NCBI RefSeq assembly: GCF_946481715.1 | Contig: NZ_CAMLOV010000080.1 | Coordinates: 1 to 23,586, forward strand | Source: an uncultured Mucilaginibacter sp. | GTDB taxonomy: Bacteria > Bacteroidota > Bacteroidia > Sphingobacteriales > Sphingobacteriaceae | DNA length: 23,586 nucleotides | Direction of reading: 5' to 3' | Shown: positions 14,770 to 22,388 of the stretch, piece by piece | How positions within the stretch are numbered: position 1 is the first letter of the stretch | How the letters are laid out: every line of letters begins with the position of its first letter | Program-made: the position numbers and the translations under genes | Notes under the pieces: model-generated | Told to the model about the DNA's origin: nothing | Databases searched by the model: none | The model's input: the letters and a program-made list of their open reading frames with translations, nothing else

Positions 14770-16865
14770 TCCAGTTCTATGGTTATTTTAGACCCCTTTG
14801 GTATCTGGCTGCCACCGGTAACCGATTGGCTGCTAACCGATCCGCTGCCGTGTACTGTTACCTTATAGCCGGCGTTCCCCAATACATAAAGTGCATCGCT
14901 TAAGCCCATGCCGGTAACGTTTGGCACCGTGCCTGCCTTCACTTTATTTTCCTCAAAAGCAATGCCGTTGCTGGTATCAACACCATTAGCTGCAGCGTTT
15001 AACGATGCGTAAAGTGGTTTCACCCCTAACTGACCGTATACTTGTTTAAGCGCCCTGATATTACCCGTTTTTGTTTTCGGCAGTGTTGTATTACCAACAT
15101 AGCGCACCGGCGGATGCTCTATACCTAAACTGCTTGCATAAACTTTTTCGCATATCTCTTTGAATGCCGGCCCGGCTGTTGAGGCCGCGTAATAGCCGTT
15201 CTTCGGGTCGTTTATTACTACGATAAGCGAATACTTTGGATGGTCTGCCGGGAAATAACCGCAAAACGATGACTGGTACTGCTTTTTCTTATATCCGGCC
15301 CTGCCATCAGCAACTTGTGCCGTACCCGTTTTGCCGGCTATTTTAAACATGGCGCTTTTTACGTTGGTTTTACCGGTACCCTCGCTCACAACGCCTTCCA
15401 GCATATCCTGCAATTTTTTCAGCGTAACATCCGAACACATTTTCTCGTTGATCGTTTTCGTCTCAAACCGTTCGATGGTGTTGCCCAGCCTCCTTATTTC
15501 CTTTACAAAAATTGGCGATACGTATTTACCGTTATTGGCAATTGCGTTGTAAAACGACAGCATTTTAAGCGGCGTTAACTGCATTTCGTAACCATAGGCC
15601 ATTTGTGGCAATGTCATATACTTGTTCCAGCTGGCATTTTTTGGGTTTTTAACAACAGGTTGCGCTTCGCCGGGTATTTGCAGCCCAAACTTTTCGTTAA
15701 GGTGCCACTTATACAGGTGGTTGGTAAACTTTGCCTGGTTATTGGTATAAAACCTGTTTACCAATGAGGCCACCGCAGCGTTTGAAGATTCCTCGAAAGC
15801 CCGTTTTACCGATACCGTACCAATACTACCGTGCGAATCTTTAATGATATGGCTGTTGCCGGGAATTTTATAGTTCTCGGTACTTACCAGGTTATTGGTA
15901 TCAATCAGTTTATCTTCCAGCAAGGCCATGTACGATACTACTTTGAATGTAGAGCCCGGATCCTGGTTACCTGCAATGGCATAATTAAACTGCTCTTTAA
16001 AAGTGCCATCCTTCATTTTGGTGTAGTTGGCTATCGCACGCACTTCGCCGGTAGCAACCTCCATCAAAATAACCGTACCGTGGTCGGCGTCGCTTGTTAC
16101 CAATTGTTTTTCCAGCGCGCTTTGTGCAATGTCCTGAAAATTGATATCGATGGTAGAAATAATATCCGCGCCTTCTTTTGGCGCAATATCGTCTTCCTCA
16201 TTTATCGGGATCCAAACACCACCTGCCAGGCGCTGCTCTAAACGTTTGCCGCTTTCGCCGTTAATGTAATTCATGTAAGCGCCTTCCAACCCTACGCCAT
16301 TTTTTACGTTCTCGTTTTTGTACCCTATAGTACGTTGCGCTAACGACTTAAATGGCAGTATCCGCTTATTTTGCATCTCTACGATGAGCCCGCCTTTATA
16401 CTTGCCCAGGTTAAATACCGGGAACTTACGTATCTCAGCTAATTCGCGGTAGCTTACCCTGCGCCTTACCAACTGGTAGCGCGATTTTTCTTTACGCGCT
16501 TCGCGGAATATACGGGAGTACTCCTTTGCCGGCCTGTCCTTAAAAAAATTGGCCATTTTCATGGATAAGGAATCTATCTTCTCATCAAAAACCTTATCGT
16601 CGGCTATGCCCGATGCCCTCATATCCATGTGGAGGTCATACTCGGGTACCGAAGTGGCCAGCAAACTGCCATCCGAAGAAAAAATATTCCCTCGTGCGGC
16701 TTCGATGGTTTTATAACGGGTTGAGTTTTCCTGTGCCATTGCTTTCCATTTATCGCCCTGCACTAACTGTACGCGGCATAATTGAAAAACCACAGCCCCG
16801 GCAAAAAGCAGAATTAACCCAAAAGCGAGGTATACCCTCAGCAATATGTTAGTCCTTATACTCAT
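14766..16865 (-). CDS. ftsI: Septal peptidoglycan transpeptidase FtsI (PBP3) with a C-terminal PASTA domain
   Basis: Class B penicillin-binding protein of 699 residues. A short N-terminus and one transmembrane helix (about 9-31) are followed by the dimerisation/pedestal region. The transpeptidase domain has the active-site SxxK at S305-TF-K308, SSN at 360-362 and KTGT at 512-515. A single PASTA domain covers about 644-699 (GTVPNVTGMGLSDALYVLG then a Gly-rich end with IPKGSKITIELE). FtsI cross-links septal peptidoglycan in complex with FtsW. E. coli FtsI (588 residues) lacks PASTA; a PASTA-bearing FtsI is usual in Bacteroidetes to my knowledge. It overlaps ftsL (4 nt) and murE (4 nt), so these three genes are probably translationally coupled. 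Confidence 0.96.
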   Translation of the reverse strand: MSIRTNILLRVYLAFGLILLFAGAVVFQLCRVQLVQGDKWKAMAQENSTRYKTIEAARGNIFSSDGSLLATSVPEYDLHMDMRASGIADDKVFDEKIDSLSMKMANFFKDRPAKEYSRIFREARKEKSRYQLVRRRVSYRELAEIRKFPVFNLGKYKGGLIVEMQNKRILPFKSLAQRTIGYKNENVKNGVGLEGAYMNYINGESGKRLEQRLAGGVWIPINEEDDIAPKEGADIISTIDINFQDIAQSALEKQLVTSDADHGTVILMEVATGEVRAIANYTKMKDGTFKEQFNYAIAGNQDPGSTFKVVSYMALLEDKLIDTNNLVSTENYKIPGNSHIIKDSHGSIGTVSVKRAFEESSNAAVASLVNRFYTNNQAKFTNHLYKWHLNEKFGLQIPGEAQPVVKNPKNASWNKYMTLPQMAYGYEMQLTPLKMLSFYNAIANNGKYVSPIFVKEIRRLGNTIERFETKTINEKMCSDVTLKKLQDMLEGVVSEGTGKTNVKSAMFKIAGKTGTAQVADGRAGYKKKQYQSSFCGYFPADHPKYSLIVVINDPKNGYYAASTAGPAFKEICEKVYASSLGIEHPPVRYVGNTTLPKTKTGNIRALKQVYGQLGVKPLYASLNAAANGVDTSNGIAFEENKVKAGTVPNVTGMGLSDALYVLGNAGYKVTVHGSGSVSSQSVTGGSQIPKGSKITIELE

Positions 16866-17272
16866 TCCTGTTCACCCTCCTTTACTATTATCTTTTGCGG
16901 CGGCTGCTCCGACGAACGCACCCCGAGCGAATCTGCCTCCGCCCTTTTCGTAACCTCGCTTAATGTGCTTTTAAAGGCCAGTTCAGCCTTGCTGCTTTTG
17001 TATTCCCAGCTCAGCTCTTTTACCTCTTTGCCTACTTTATCAATATCGCGTATGTTGTTATCCGATACGTGCCTTAGCCCTATGTACACCATGCATAAAA
17101 AAGCTATGTAAAAAATAAAGGGTAAAGCACGGGTAGCATCATCAGTACTGATAACCCCGTTTTTTAAGAATTGCGTCAGGAAGTTATCGGGAATACCGCG
17201 CTCGGGTTTTTCCTCAACAACAAGCTCCTGGTCAGCTTCTTCCTCAATTTCTGTACGGAAACGGTTGCTCAT
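16862..17272 (-). CDS. ftsL: FtsL-like divisome protein
   Basis: A 136-residue bitopic protein: acidic cytoplasmic N-terminus (EIEEEADQELVVEEKPE), one transmembrane segment at about 49-67 (ALPFIFYIAFLCMVYIGL) and a charged, coiled-coil-like segment at about 72-112, then a short tail. Size, topology and its place between rsmH and ftsI identify it as the Bacteroidetes FtsL-type protein; sequence similarity to proteobacterial FtsL is not visible by eye. FtsL forms a complex with FtsQ/DivIB and a FtsB/DivIC partner to activate FtsWI. No FtsB/DivIC gene lies in this window. It overlaps both neighbours by 4 nt. Confidence 0.82.
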   Translation of the reverse strand: MSNRFRTEIEEEADQELVVEEKPERGIPDNFLTQFLKNGVISTDDATRALPFIFYIAFLCMVYIGLRHVSDNNIRDIDKVGKEVKELSWEYKSSKAELAFKSTLSEVTKRAEADSLGVRSSEQPPQKIIVKEGEQE

Positions 17273-18171
17273 TTTTTTACAGCTATCCTTAATTTTGCAC
17301 TGCGTGCCCTGTTATTATTTGCTATCTCCTGTGCCGATGCAGTAATTGCCCCGCGGCTTACCGCATCAAAGGGTTTATTATCGTTACCATAAAAATCCTT
17401 CTCCACTTCGCCGCTAAACTTGCCTTTGGCAATAAAATTCTTCACCAACCGGTCTTCCAGCGAGTGGTAACTCATTACTACAAGCCTGCCGCCAACCGCC
17501 AATACCTCTGCCGACTGTATCAAAAAATCCTTCAGCGCCTCAAGTTCCTGGTTCACTTCTATCCTCAGGGCCTGGAAAACCTGCGCCAGGTATTTATTCT
17601 CTTTCCCTTTCGGGATGCGGTTGCTTATAGCATTCTTCAAATCGGCCACGGTAACTATTGGGCCATTAAGCCTTGCCGTTACAATGGTATTCGCCAGCGA
17701 TTTTGCATTTTGTATCTCGCCATACATCCCAAAAATGCGGTGCAGGTCGGCCTCGCTGTACTTATTAACCACTTCTTTGGCGCTCAGGTCCGATTGCTGG
17801 TTCATCCGCATATCCAGCTCGGCATCAAAGCGGATAGAAAAACCCCGTTCCGCCTGGTCGAACTGGTAGGATGATACACCAAGGTCTGCCAGTATGCCAT
17901 CTACCGGGATAGCCCCGTGCAAACGGCTAAAGTTTTTCAGATAGCGGAAATTCTGGTCGATGAAAGTAAAACGCTCATCATCAATCTTATTCTGCTGGGC
18001 ATCGGCATCCTGGTCAAAAGCCAATAGTTGCCCATCCTCATTCAAATGCTTCATTATTTCGCGCGAATGGCCGCCACCACCAAAAGTTACATCCACATAA
18101 GTGCCGTTGGGCTTAATAGCTAAACCTTCCATGCATTCCTGCAGCATAACGGGGGTATGGTAATTACTCAT
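17269..18171 (-). CDS. rsmH: 16S rRNA (cytosine-1402-N4)-methyltransferase RsmH
   Basis: SAM-dependent methyltransferase of 300 residues (MraW) that N4-methylates C1402 of 16S rRNA in the ribosomal P site. The start MSNYHTPVMLQE is the typical N-terminus of the family (H-x-P-V-L). The SAM-binding motif is VDVTFGGGGHS (26-36), followed by AFDQDADA (51-58), ILADLGVSSYQFD (93-105), FSIRFDAELDMRM (111-123) and the C-terminal YHSLEDRLVKNF. Length is close to the family's 310. It overlaps mraZ by 8 nt and ftsL by 4 nt, in the classic mraZ-rsmH-ftsL-ftsI order. Confidence 0.97.
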   Translation of the reverse strand: MSNYHTPVMLQECMEGLAIKPNGTYVDVTFGGGGHSREIMKHLNEDGQLLAFDQDADAQQNKIDDERFTFIDQNFRYLKNFSRLHGAIPVDGILADLGVSSYQFDQAERGFSIRFDAELDMRMNQQSDLSAKEVVNKYSEADLHRIFGMYGEIQNAKSLANTIVTARLNGPIVTVADLKNAISNRIPKGKENKYLAQVFQALRIEVNQELEALKDFLIQSAEVLAVGGRLVVMSYHSLEDRLVKNFIAKGKFSGEVEKDFYGNDNKPFDAVSRGAITASAQEIANNNRARSAKLRIAVKK

Positions 18172-18625
18172 TCACGCGTTTTTTTGTACCCATTACTTCT
18201 TCGGCCAATTCGGCAAAATTCTCCGGCTCATTGGCCAGCATCACTTTATGCGCCGTTGCATCCCAAACTTCAATTTTGTTCAGCATGCAGGTAAGCACTA
18301 TATCGGTACCAATGCCGGCATGCTCAAACAGGTTTTTCGGAAGATTCACCCTTCCGGCGCTATCCGGTATCATTACCGTAGCCCCGGCAGTAAAATATCT
18401 CACAAATGCAATGCTTTTCCTGTCGAATTCGTTAAGTTTGCTTAGTTCATCCAATTTTTTGTCCCATTCTTTTTTGGTGTATATAACCAGGTAATTCTCG
18501 AGGCCGCGGTTGATCACAAGCCCCTCAGAGTCAGCTTCAGGAAGCTGCTTTTTGAGGCCAGCAGGGATCATCATCCGCCCTTTGGCATCCAGTTTACATT
18601 CATATTCACCTGTTAAATAGGACAT
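18164..18625 (-). CDS. mraZ: Transcriptional regulator MraZ
   Basis: A 153-residue protein with two SpoVT/AbrB-like halves, each with the family motif: DAKGR at 13-17 and DSAGRV at 88-93. In other bacteria MraZ forms a ring-shaped oligomer and represses (E. coli) or otherwise controls its own dcw operon by binding direct repeats of GTGGG-type boxes spaced 10 bp apart. It is the first gene of the cluster here, and an array of that form lies 45-69 nt upstream of its start codon (18670-18694). Autoregulation of the operon is therefore likely by analogy. It overlaps rsmH by 8 nt. Confidence 0.97.
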   Translation of the reverse strand: MSYLTGEYECKLDAKGRMMIPAGLKKQLPEADSEGLVINRGLENYLVIYTKKEWDKKLDELSKLNEFDRKSIAFVRYFTAGATVMIPDSAGRVNLPKNLFEHAGIGTDIVLTCMLNKIEVWDATAHKVMLANEPENFAELAEEVMGTKKRVNE

Positions 18626-18669
18626 TTTAATTGGTTAACATTTTTCGTAATGTAAAAGTACCGCTTTTC

Positions 18670-18694
18670 TCCACTTCTTAACACTTTTTCCCAC
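18670..18694 (-). promoter_or_regulatory. Putative MraZ operator in the mraZ leader
   Basis: On the minus strand, three boxes with an exact 10-bp period: GTGGG (18694-18690), GTGTT (18684-18680) and GTGGA (18674-18670), separated by A-rich 5-mers. Known MraZ sites are direct TGGG/GTGGG repeats with 5-nt spacers. The first box is perfect, the third has one mismatch, and the middle is poor. Position 45-69 nt before the mraZ ATG fits an operator in the promoter or leader. Confidence 0.7.
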
Positions 18695-18946
18695 CAAAAA
18701 GTTTTCAACATTTTTGGTGCCTATTTTTCTGTATACGCCCGTTTTAAAGGCTAACAAAATGGCTAATAAGCAACTAATACTAAGCATGTTAGCAATTTAC
18801 CTTAGCGCGCAATAAAAAAAACTCAAAAACGCCAAATAGCACGTAATCAGGGCTTAAGGGCAGGCGTACAAATAGGTAATCAAAACCTTGCAGATATTGT
18901 CCAAAAATCGATTTTTATTAGAAAAAGCTCCAAAAACATCCCATTG

Positions 18947-18961
18947 GTGGGAAGGAGTGGG
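18947..18961 (+). promoter_or_regulatory. Second GTGGG-N5-GTGGG pair (possible MraZ site) facing purU
   Basis: GTGGG at 18947-18951 and 18957-18961 on the plus strand, both perfect and exactly 10 bp apart. This is a closer match to the MraZ box than the array next to mraZ. It is 322 nt from the mraZ start and 135 nt before the purU start. It may be a distal operator or an operator for purU; no third box is evident. Confidence 0.45.
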
Positions 18962-19095
18962 AGCGATTTGGCGGGGAGGTTTCTAATCGATAAGTTTAAT
19001 ATTTATCCAACTTTACCCGATTAATTCTAAAAATTCACTTAATTCGGATGCTGATAAATAAAGGTTGCAGCAAATTTACTTTAGTGAAATTTTAG

Positions 19096-19920
19096 ATGAT
19101 CATAGTTATACAATGTACCGACAGGATTGGGCTGGTGGCAGCCATTTCGGGCTTACTGTCGCAAAAGCAATTCAACATTATTTCGATGCAGGAGCATGTA
19201 GATAAAGGCGAGCAGCTTTTTTTTATGCGGATTGAAGTTGATAAAACTGATGAGACTGCCGAACTGGAAACCGGACTGCAACAAATATTGCCGGATGGGG
19301 CCATCATCAAAATAAACCCCAACGCCGAAAAGAAGGTTATTGTACTGGTTACTAAAGAGTACCATTGCCTGGCAGATATATTGGTACGCAACTACTTTAA
19401 AACGCTTGGCGCTACCGTACAATGCGTAATTGGCAACCACGATACCCTGCAGGATATATGTAAACGTTTTGATGTGCCTTTTTATAACATCCCCTTTGCA
19501 GGCGATAACCAGGGCTGTGAAGAAAGTTTGCTGGATACCATTGCGCTATACTCATACGATTACATAGTGCTTGCTAAATTTATGCGGATCCTATCCGCCG
19601 ATTTTGTAGGGCAATTTGGTAAAAAGATCATCAATATACACCACTCGTTTTTACCTGCATTTGCGGGTGCCAGCCCATACCGGCAAGCGCACGAACGGGG
19701 CGTAAAACTCATTGGTGCCACGGCCCATTACGTAACCGACCAACTGGACGAAGGCCCCATTATAGCCCAGCAAATTATCCCGGCCAGCCACTCGCATACC
19801 GTGCAGGATATGGTAAAGGCAGGAAAGGAAATTGAAACCGCCGTATTGGCGAAGGCCCTTAAGCTAGTGTTTGATGACAGGGTGTTTGTTTATAAAAACC
19901 GGACTGTGGTGTTGGAGTAA
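19096..19920 (+). CDS. purU: Formyltetrahydrofolate deformylase PurU
   Basis: Cytoplasmic enzyme of 274 residues hydrolysing 10-formyl-THF to THF and formate, supplying formate for PurT-type purine synthesis and balancing the one-carbon pool. The N-terminal ACT domain (about 1-78) opens with the typical IQCTDRIGLVAAISGLL (5-21). The C-terminal formyltransferase-fold domain carries FGKKIINIHHSFLPAF (174-189) with the catalytic Asn (N180) and His, GATAHYVT (207-214) and LDEGPII with the catalytic Asp (D218). Length matches the family (about 280). It is divergent from mraZ and appears monocistronic; the convergent GH32 gene ends at 20100 and a REP-like palindrome lies between them. Confidence 0.95.
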   Translation: MIIVIQCTDRIGLVAAISGLLSQKQFNIISMQEHVDKGEQLFFMRIEVDKTDETAELETGLQQILPDGAIIKINPNAEKKVIVLVTKEYHCLADILVRNYFKTLGATVQCVIGNHDTLQDICKRFDVPFYNIPFAGDNQGCEESLLDTIALYSYDYIVLAKFMRILSADFVGQFGKKIINIHHSFLPAFAGASPYRQAHERGVKLIGATAHYVTDQLDEGPIIAQQIIPASHSHTVQDMVKAGKEIETAVLAKALKLVFDDRVFVYKNRTVVLE

Positions 19921-19955
19921 GTTATTTTGGTCTTCTGGCAGGTTTTATAACGACA

Positions 19956-20072
19956 CGTCATGCCGAATTTATTTCGGTACCCCACTTGCAAAGTGGGCGG
20001 TATCCAAAGTGGTAAGCATCGTGGCTACTTTTATGATGGGGTGCTGAAACAAAGTTCAGCATGACGGTTTTT
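19956..20072. repeat. REP-like palindromic element between convergent purU and GH32 genes
   Basis: The outer arms CGTCATGCCGAATTTATTTCGG (first 20 bases from 19956; arm to 19977) and the imperfect complement at 20044-20066 (CTGAAACAAAGTTCAGCATG, then ACG) form a long stem. An inner hairpin CCCACTT/AAGTGGG lies at 19981-19997. TTTTTT follows at 20068-20073. It lies between two genes ending towards each other and can act as a terminator for purU, less clearly for the GH32 gene. Elements with CGTCATGCTGAA ends are, in my experience, frequent in Bacteroidetes genomes. Confidence 0.7.
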
Positions 20073-20099
20073 TATAAGAGCTTAGCGTTGGCACCAACC

Positions 20100-21611
20100 T
20101 TACCAAATAGACCCCAACGGCGTTATTTTAACATCCTTTATCTCCCCTTTTGCGGTTAAAATACTGAGGTGATTGTATGGCCCGGAAGCAAAGTAAACGC
20201 TGGTGAGGCTGCTCAACCCATCGTCGGCAAATAACTCTACCGAGGAGGCATCTACCAACAACTCCACCGACGAGGCATCTTTCGTAGCTATTCTCGGCGC
20301 AAAGGCCCATTTGGCAAACTCCTTGTTAAAATCAATCCTGCCCGATTTTTCGCGGTTGATGAAATACCGGTTACCCTTTTTATTGTAACCTATTACCAGC
20401 GTTGCGCCGGCATCGTTGTTCAGCGTTATAAAATAATCCTCCGGCCTCTCCATTTTAAACTTTAAGCGGTAGCGCGAAGGCAGCTGAATAACGGAGCTTA
20501 TATCCCTGCCGTTGCGCAAACCTTCGGCAGGTACATTTATTGTTTTGGCGGCTATGCCCAATAGCTCTTTCACCGGGGCAGACGTAACGTAAATATCGTC
20601 CCCTACCCGTTTTAAAGCCAAATCGCGCGGTATGGTAGTGGCGCTGCGCCAGTTGGCAGTGGGCACCTGGTTGGCGTATTGCCAGTTAGACATCCAACCC
20701 AAAAATATCTTCCGGCTGCCGGTGTTGCTCCAGGTGATGCCGGCATAATCATCGGGGCCATAATCCAGCCAGCGGGTTTTATCATCCAGCGGGGCAAAGC
20801 TGTTGCCGTTAAAATCACCTATAAAATACTGCGTGCCCGAGCCTCCGTTTGGCGCGCCCGAACCTATACTGACAATAAGCACCCAATACTCCTTTCCATC
20901 CAGCTTAAGCGGAAACAGGTCGGGGCATTCCCATACGCCGCTGTGCGCGCCGAGTTTTTCGCCAAACTCGCTTTCCTTTTTCCAGTTTTTTAAGTTAGAC
21001 GAGCTGTAAAAGGTAATGCGGTCCTTGGTGGCCAGTGTCATCACCCATTTATGTTGTGCCGCATACCAGCTAACCTTCGGGTCGCGGAAATCCCTGATAC
21101 CCGGGTTTTTTACAACCGGGTTACCGGGGTATTTTGTCCAGGTTTTACCTTCATCCAGGCTGTAGGCAATACTTTGGTTTTGAAAATTATTGGTATTCGC
21201 CTTCTCGCCCACCGGGTCGTGATGCGTAAAGATGGCTACCATAGGCACTTTGCCGTTTTTGCCAAAGCCGGATGTATTGTTAATATCCATTACGGCGCTG
21301 CCGCTAAAAATATAGCCAAGTTTATCGGGGTACAAGGCAATGGGTTGTTGTTTCCAATGAATAAGGTCGTTGCTGGTGGCATGCCCCCAATGCATTGGCC
21401 CCCAAACAATATCTTTTGGGTAATACTGGTAAAACAAGTGGTAAGTACCTTTATAATACACCATCCCGTTAGGGTCGTTCATCCATTTAGCAGCCGGCGA
21501 AAAATGGAATTGCGGGCGGTATGGCTCGTGGTAAAGCTTCGGTTTTTGCGCATTGGCACCAAGGCCGGCTAAGATATAGCAGGCAACAAGCGTTCCTTTA
21601 AAAATATTCAT
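20100..21611 (-). CDS. Secreted glycoside hydrolase family 32 (levanase / beta-fructosidase)
   Basis: A 503-residue exported fructan or sucrose hydrolase. The start chosen is the ATG at 21611, giving a signal peptide MNIFKGTLVACYILAGLGANAQ with an ANA|Q type cleavage site. The frame stays open upstream to a GTG at 21659, but that would bury the signal peptide behind 16 residues. The five-bladed propeller carries the three GH32 catalytic motifs: WMNDPNG (43-49, nucleophile D46), FRDP (175-178, transition-state Asp D177) and WECPDLF (227-233, acid/base E228). The C-terminal beta-sandwich (about 355-503) includes the RIDF and SSVELFADDG stretches. The linkage acted on (levan, inulin or sucrose) cannot be told. 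No SusC/SusD or fructose transport genes are in the window, so it is not part of a visible PUL. It lies 83 nt after lipoprotein A. Confidence 0.94.
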   Translation of the reverse strand: MNIFKGTLVACYILAGLGANAQKPKLYHEPYRPQFHFSPAAKWMNDPNGMVYYKGTYHLFYQYYPKDIVWGPMHWGHATSNDLIHWKQQPIALYPDKLGYIFSGSAVMDINNTSGFGKNGKVPMVAIFTHHDPVGEKANTNNFQNQSIAYSLDEGKTWTKYPGNPVVKNPGIRDFRDPKVSWYAAQHKWVMTLATKDRITFYSSSNLKNWKKESEFGEKLGAHSGVWECPDLFPLKLDGKEYWVLIVSIGSGAPNGGSGTQYFIGDFNGNSFAPLDDKTRWLDYGPDDYAGITWSNTGSRKIFLGWMSNWQYANQVPTANWRSATTIPRDLALKRVGDDIYVTSAPVKELLGIAAKTINVPAEGLRNGRDISSVIQLPSRYRLKFKMERPEDYFITLNNDAGATLVIGYNKKGNRYFINREKSGRIDFNKEFAKWAFAPRIATKDASSVELLVDASSVELFADDGLSSLTSVYFASGPYNHLSILTAKGEIKDVKITPLGSIW

Positions 21612-21660
21612 CAGTGGCGGTTTACATGGTAAATGTATCGCATATAACAGCAAGATCACT

Positions 21661-21685
21661 AAAAAGGTTGGATTTTCTGCAACCT
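21661..21685 (-). terminator. Weak terminator downstream of lipoprotein A
   Basis: AGGTTG (21665-21670) pairs with CAACCT (21680-21685) over a 9-nt loop; the plus-strand A5 at 21661-21665 gives a short U-run on the minus strand. It falls between the lipoprotein stop (21695) and the GH32 start (21611), suggesting these are separate units. Confidence 0.5.
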
Positions 21686-21694
21686 GGCAACAGC

Positions 21695-22129
21695 CTACTC
21701 AAAAATAATACTATCGGCACCCGATACCTTAGCCACGTGGCAATTACAGCCACCGGATACTTTTATAATAGCACTCACCATTTTATTGGTGACGGCATTT
21801 GTGGCCGTCACCTTAAGGTCGTCGCCCCCGGTAGATAGTTGCTTCTTGTTGGCATCGGTAACAAAAACGTAGCTGCCGGTTTGGGTCACCATACTGCTCA
21901 TCCCCTGGGCCAAAATAGCTGTATTGGTGCGCAGGTTAAGCACTTTTACATCTTTTACGGCAACCGGCTTACCGGTCTTATCTACAAAATTTACGCTGAG
22001 GGTGGTAAAAATCATGGTACACATTTGCCCGGTTGGGCAGCCATCGGTTTTTAGCTTTTTACTGCAGGAGCCAAATGCCGCAATTACAATTAAGGATGCT
22101 GTTATTTTTGCAAGGATGCTGTGTTTCAT
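21695..22129 (-). CDS. Small lipoprotein A, CNCH-motif family of unknown function
   Basis: A 144-residue predicted lipoprotein. The ATG at 22129 is chosen because it gives a lipoprotein signal MKHSILAKITASLIVIAAFG with lipobox FGSC (C22); the frame is open upstream but the extension has no signal character. The mature part is a small beta-rich domain: GCPTGQMC (C31, C37), then VNFVDKTGKPVAVKDVKVLN, which resembles a carboxypeptidase-regulatory/Ig-like strand pattern, then LSTGGDDLKVTATNAVTNK. The C-terminus is SGGCNCH with C128, C130 and H131, followed by KVSG and IIFE. Four Cys in the mature domain could form two disulfides or a metal site. It is a clear paralog of the next upstream gene (22389-22811). 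I do not recognise a characterised family. Confidence 0.8.
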   Translation of the reverse strand: MKHSILAKITASLIVIAAFGSCSKKLKTDGCPTGQMCTMIFTTLSVNFVDKTGKPVAVKDVKVLNLRTNTAILAQGMSSMVTQTGSYVFVTDANKKQLSTGGDDLKVTATNAVTNKMVSAIIKVSGGCNCHVAKVSGADSIIFE

Positions 22130-22388
22130 AGGTATCGGCTTTATACAATAACGCAAAAGCAGAATAATTGTTGGGAAGCAGGTAAAACTAGTGCTGCGGA
22201 ATATTATTGCCTGGCCATCCAACTCACCTGCCCACAGCTGTGCAGACTATCACTGCCCAGCCCCTTGCTTCGCAAATGCGAAAAAAGGGAATTAGAAAAA
22301 ACTCCTTTTTATGAAATAAGAGAGTTTGGGACTTTAGCTAGGCCGATTAAATGCGCGTTGCGAACGTGATACTGGCTTATATAAGCCC
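22130..22388. other. Spacer between the two lipoprotein genes
   Basis: About 260 nt without a convincing open frame. A perfect 14-nt palindrome GGCTTATATAAGCC (22374-22387) touches the stop codon of lipoprotein B but has no U-tract. A second short hairpin TTCGCA/TGCGAA lies near 22267-22280. No TAnnTTTG promoter for lipoprotein A was found. Confidence 0.5.

Larger units (their letters stand above)
18626..19095. other. Divergent intergenic region between mraZ and purU
   Basis: A 470-nt AT-rich stretch with no convincing coding frame. It contains the GTGG array next to mraZ (18670-18694), a second GTGGG pair nearer purU (18947-18961), and a perfect 14-nt palindrome AAAAATCGATTTTT (18903-18916). 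A weak promoter candidate for mraZ on the minus strand is TTTG (18755-18758), 19 nt, then TATACAGA (18728-18735): the spacing fits but the -7 matches only its first TA. For purU, TACTTTAG (19077-19084) differs from TAnnTTTG by one base but lacks a good -33. No tRNA or known riboswitch was recognised. Confidence 0.6.

Noticed and set aside
19071..19078. TAAATTTG on the minus strand as a promoter for mraZ
   Set aside because: It matches the -7 consensus but lies about 450 nt from mraZ, within the purU leader, and has no TTTG at the -33 position.
21700..21707. TATTTTTG on the minus strand as a promoter for the GH32 gene
   Set aside because: It falls in the last codons of lipoprotein A, lacks a -33 element, and the weak terminator at 21661-21685 would lie between it and the gene.
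22130..22222. Longer form of lipoprotein A starting at 22222
   Set aside because: The extension would place the lipoprotein signal peptide 31 residues inside the protein; the paralog starts directly with its signal peptide.
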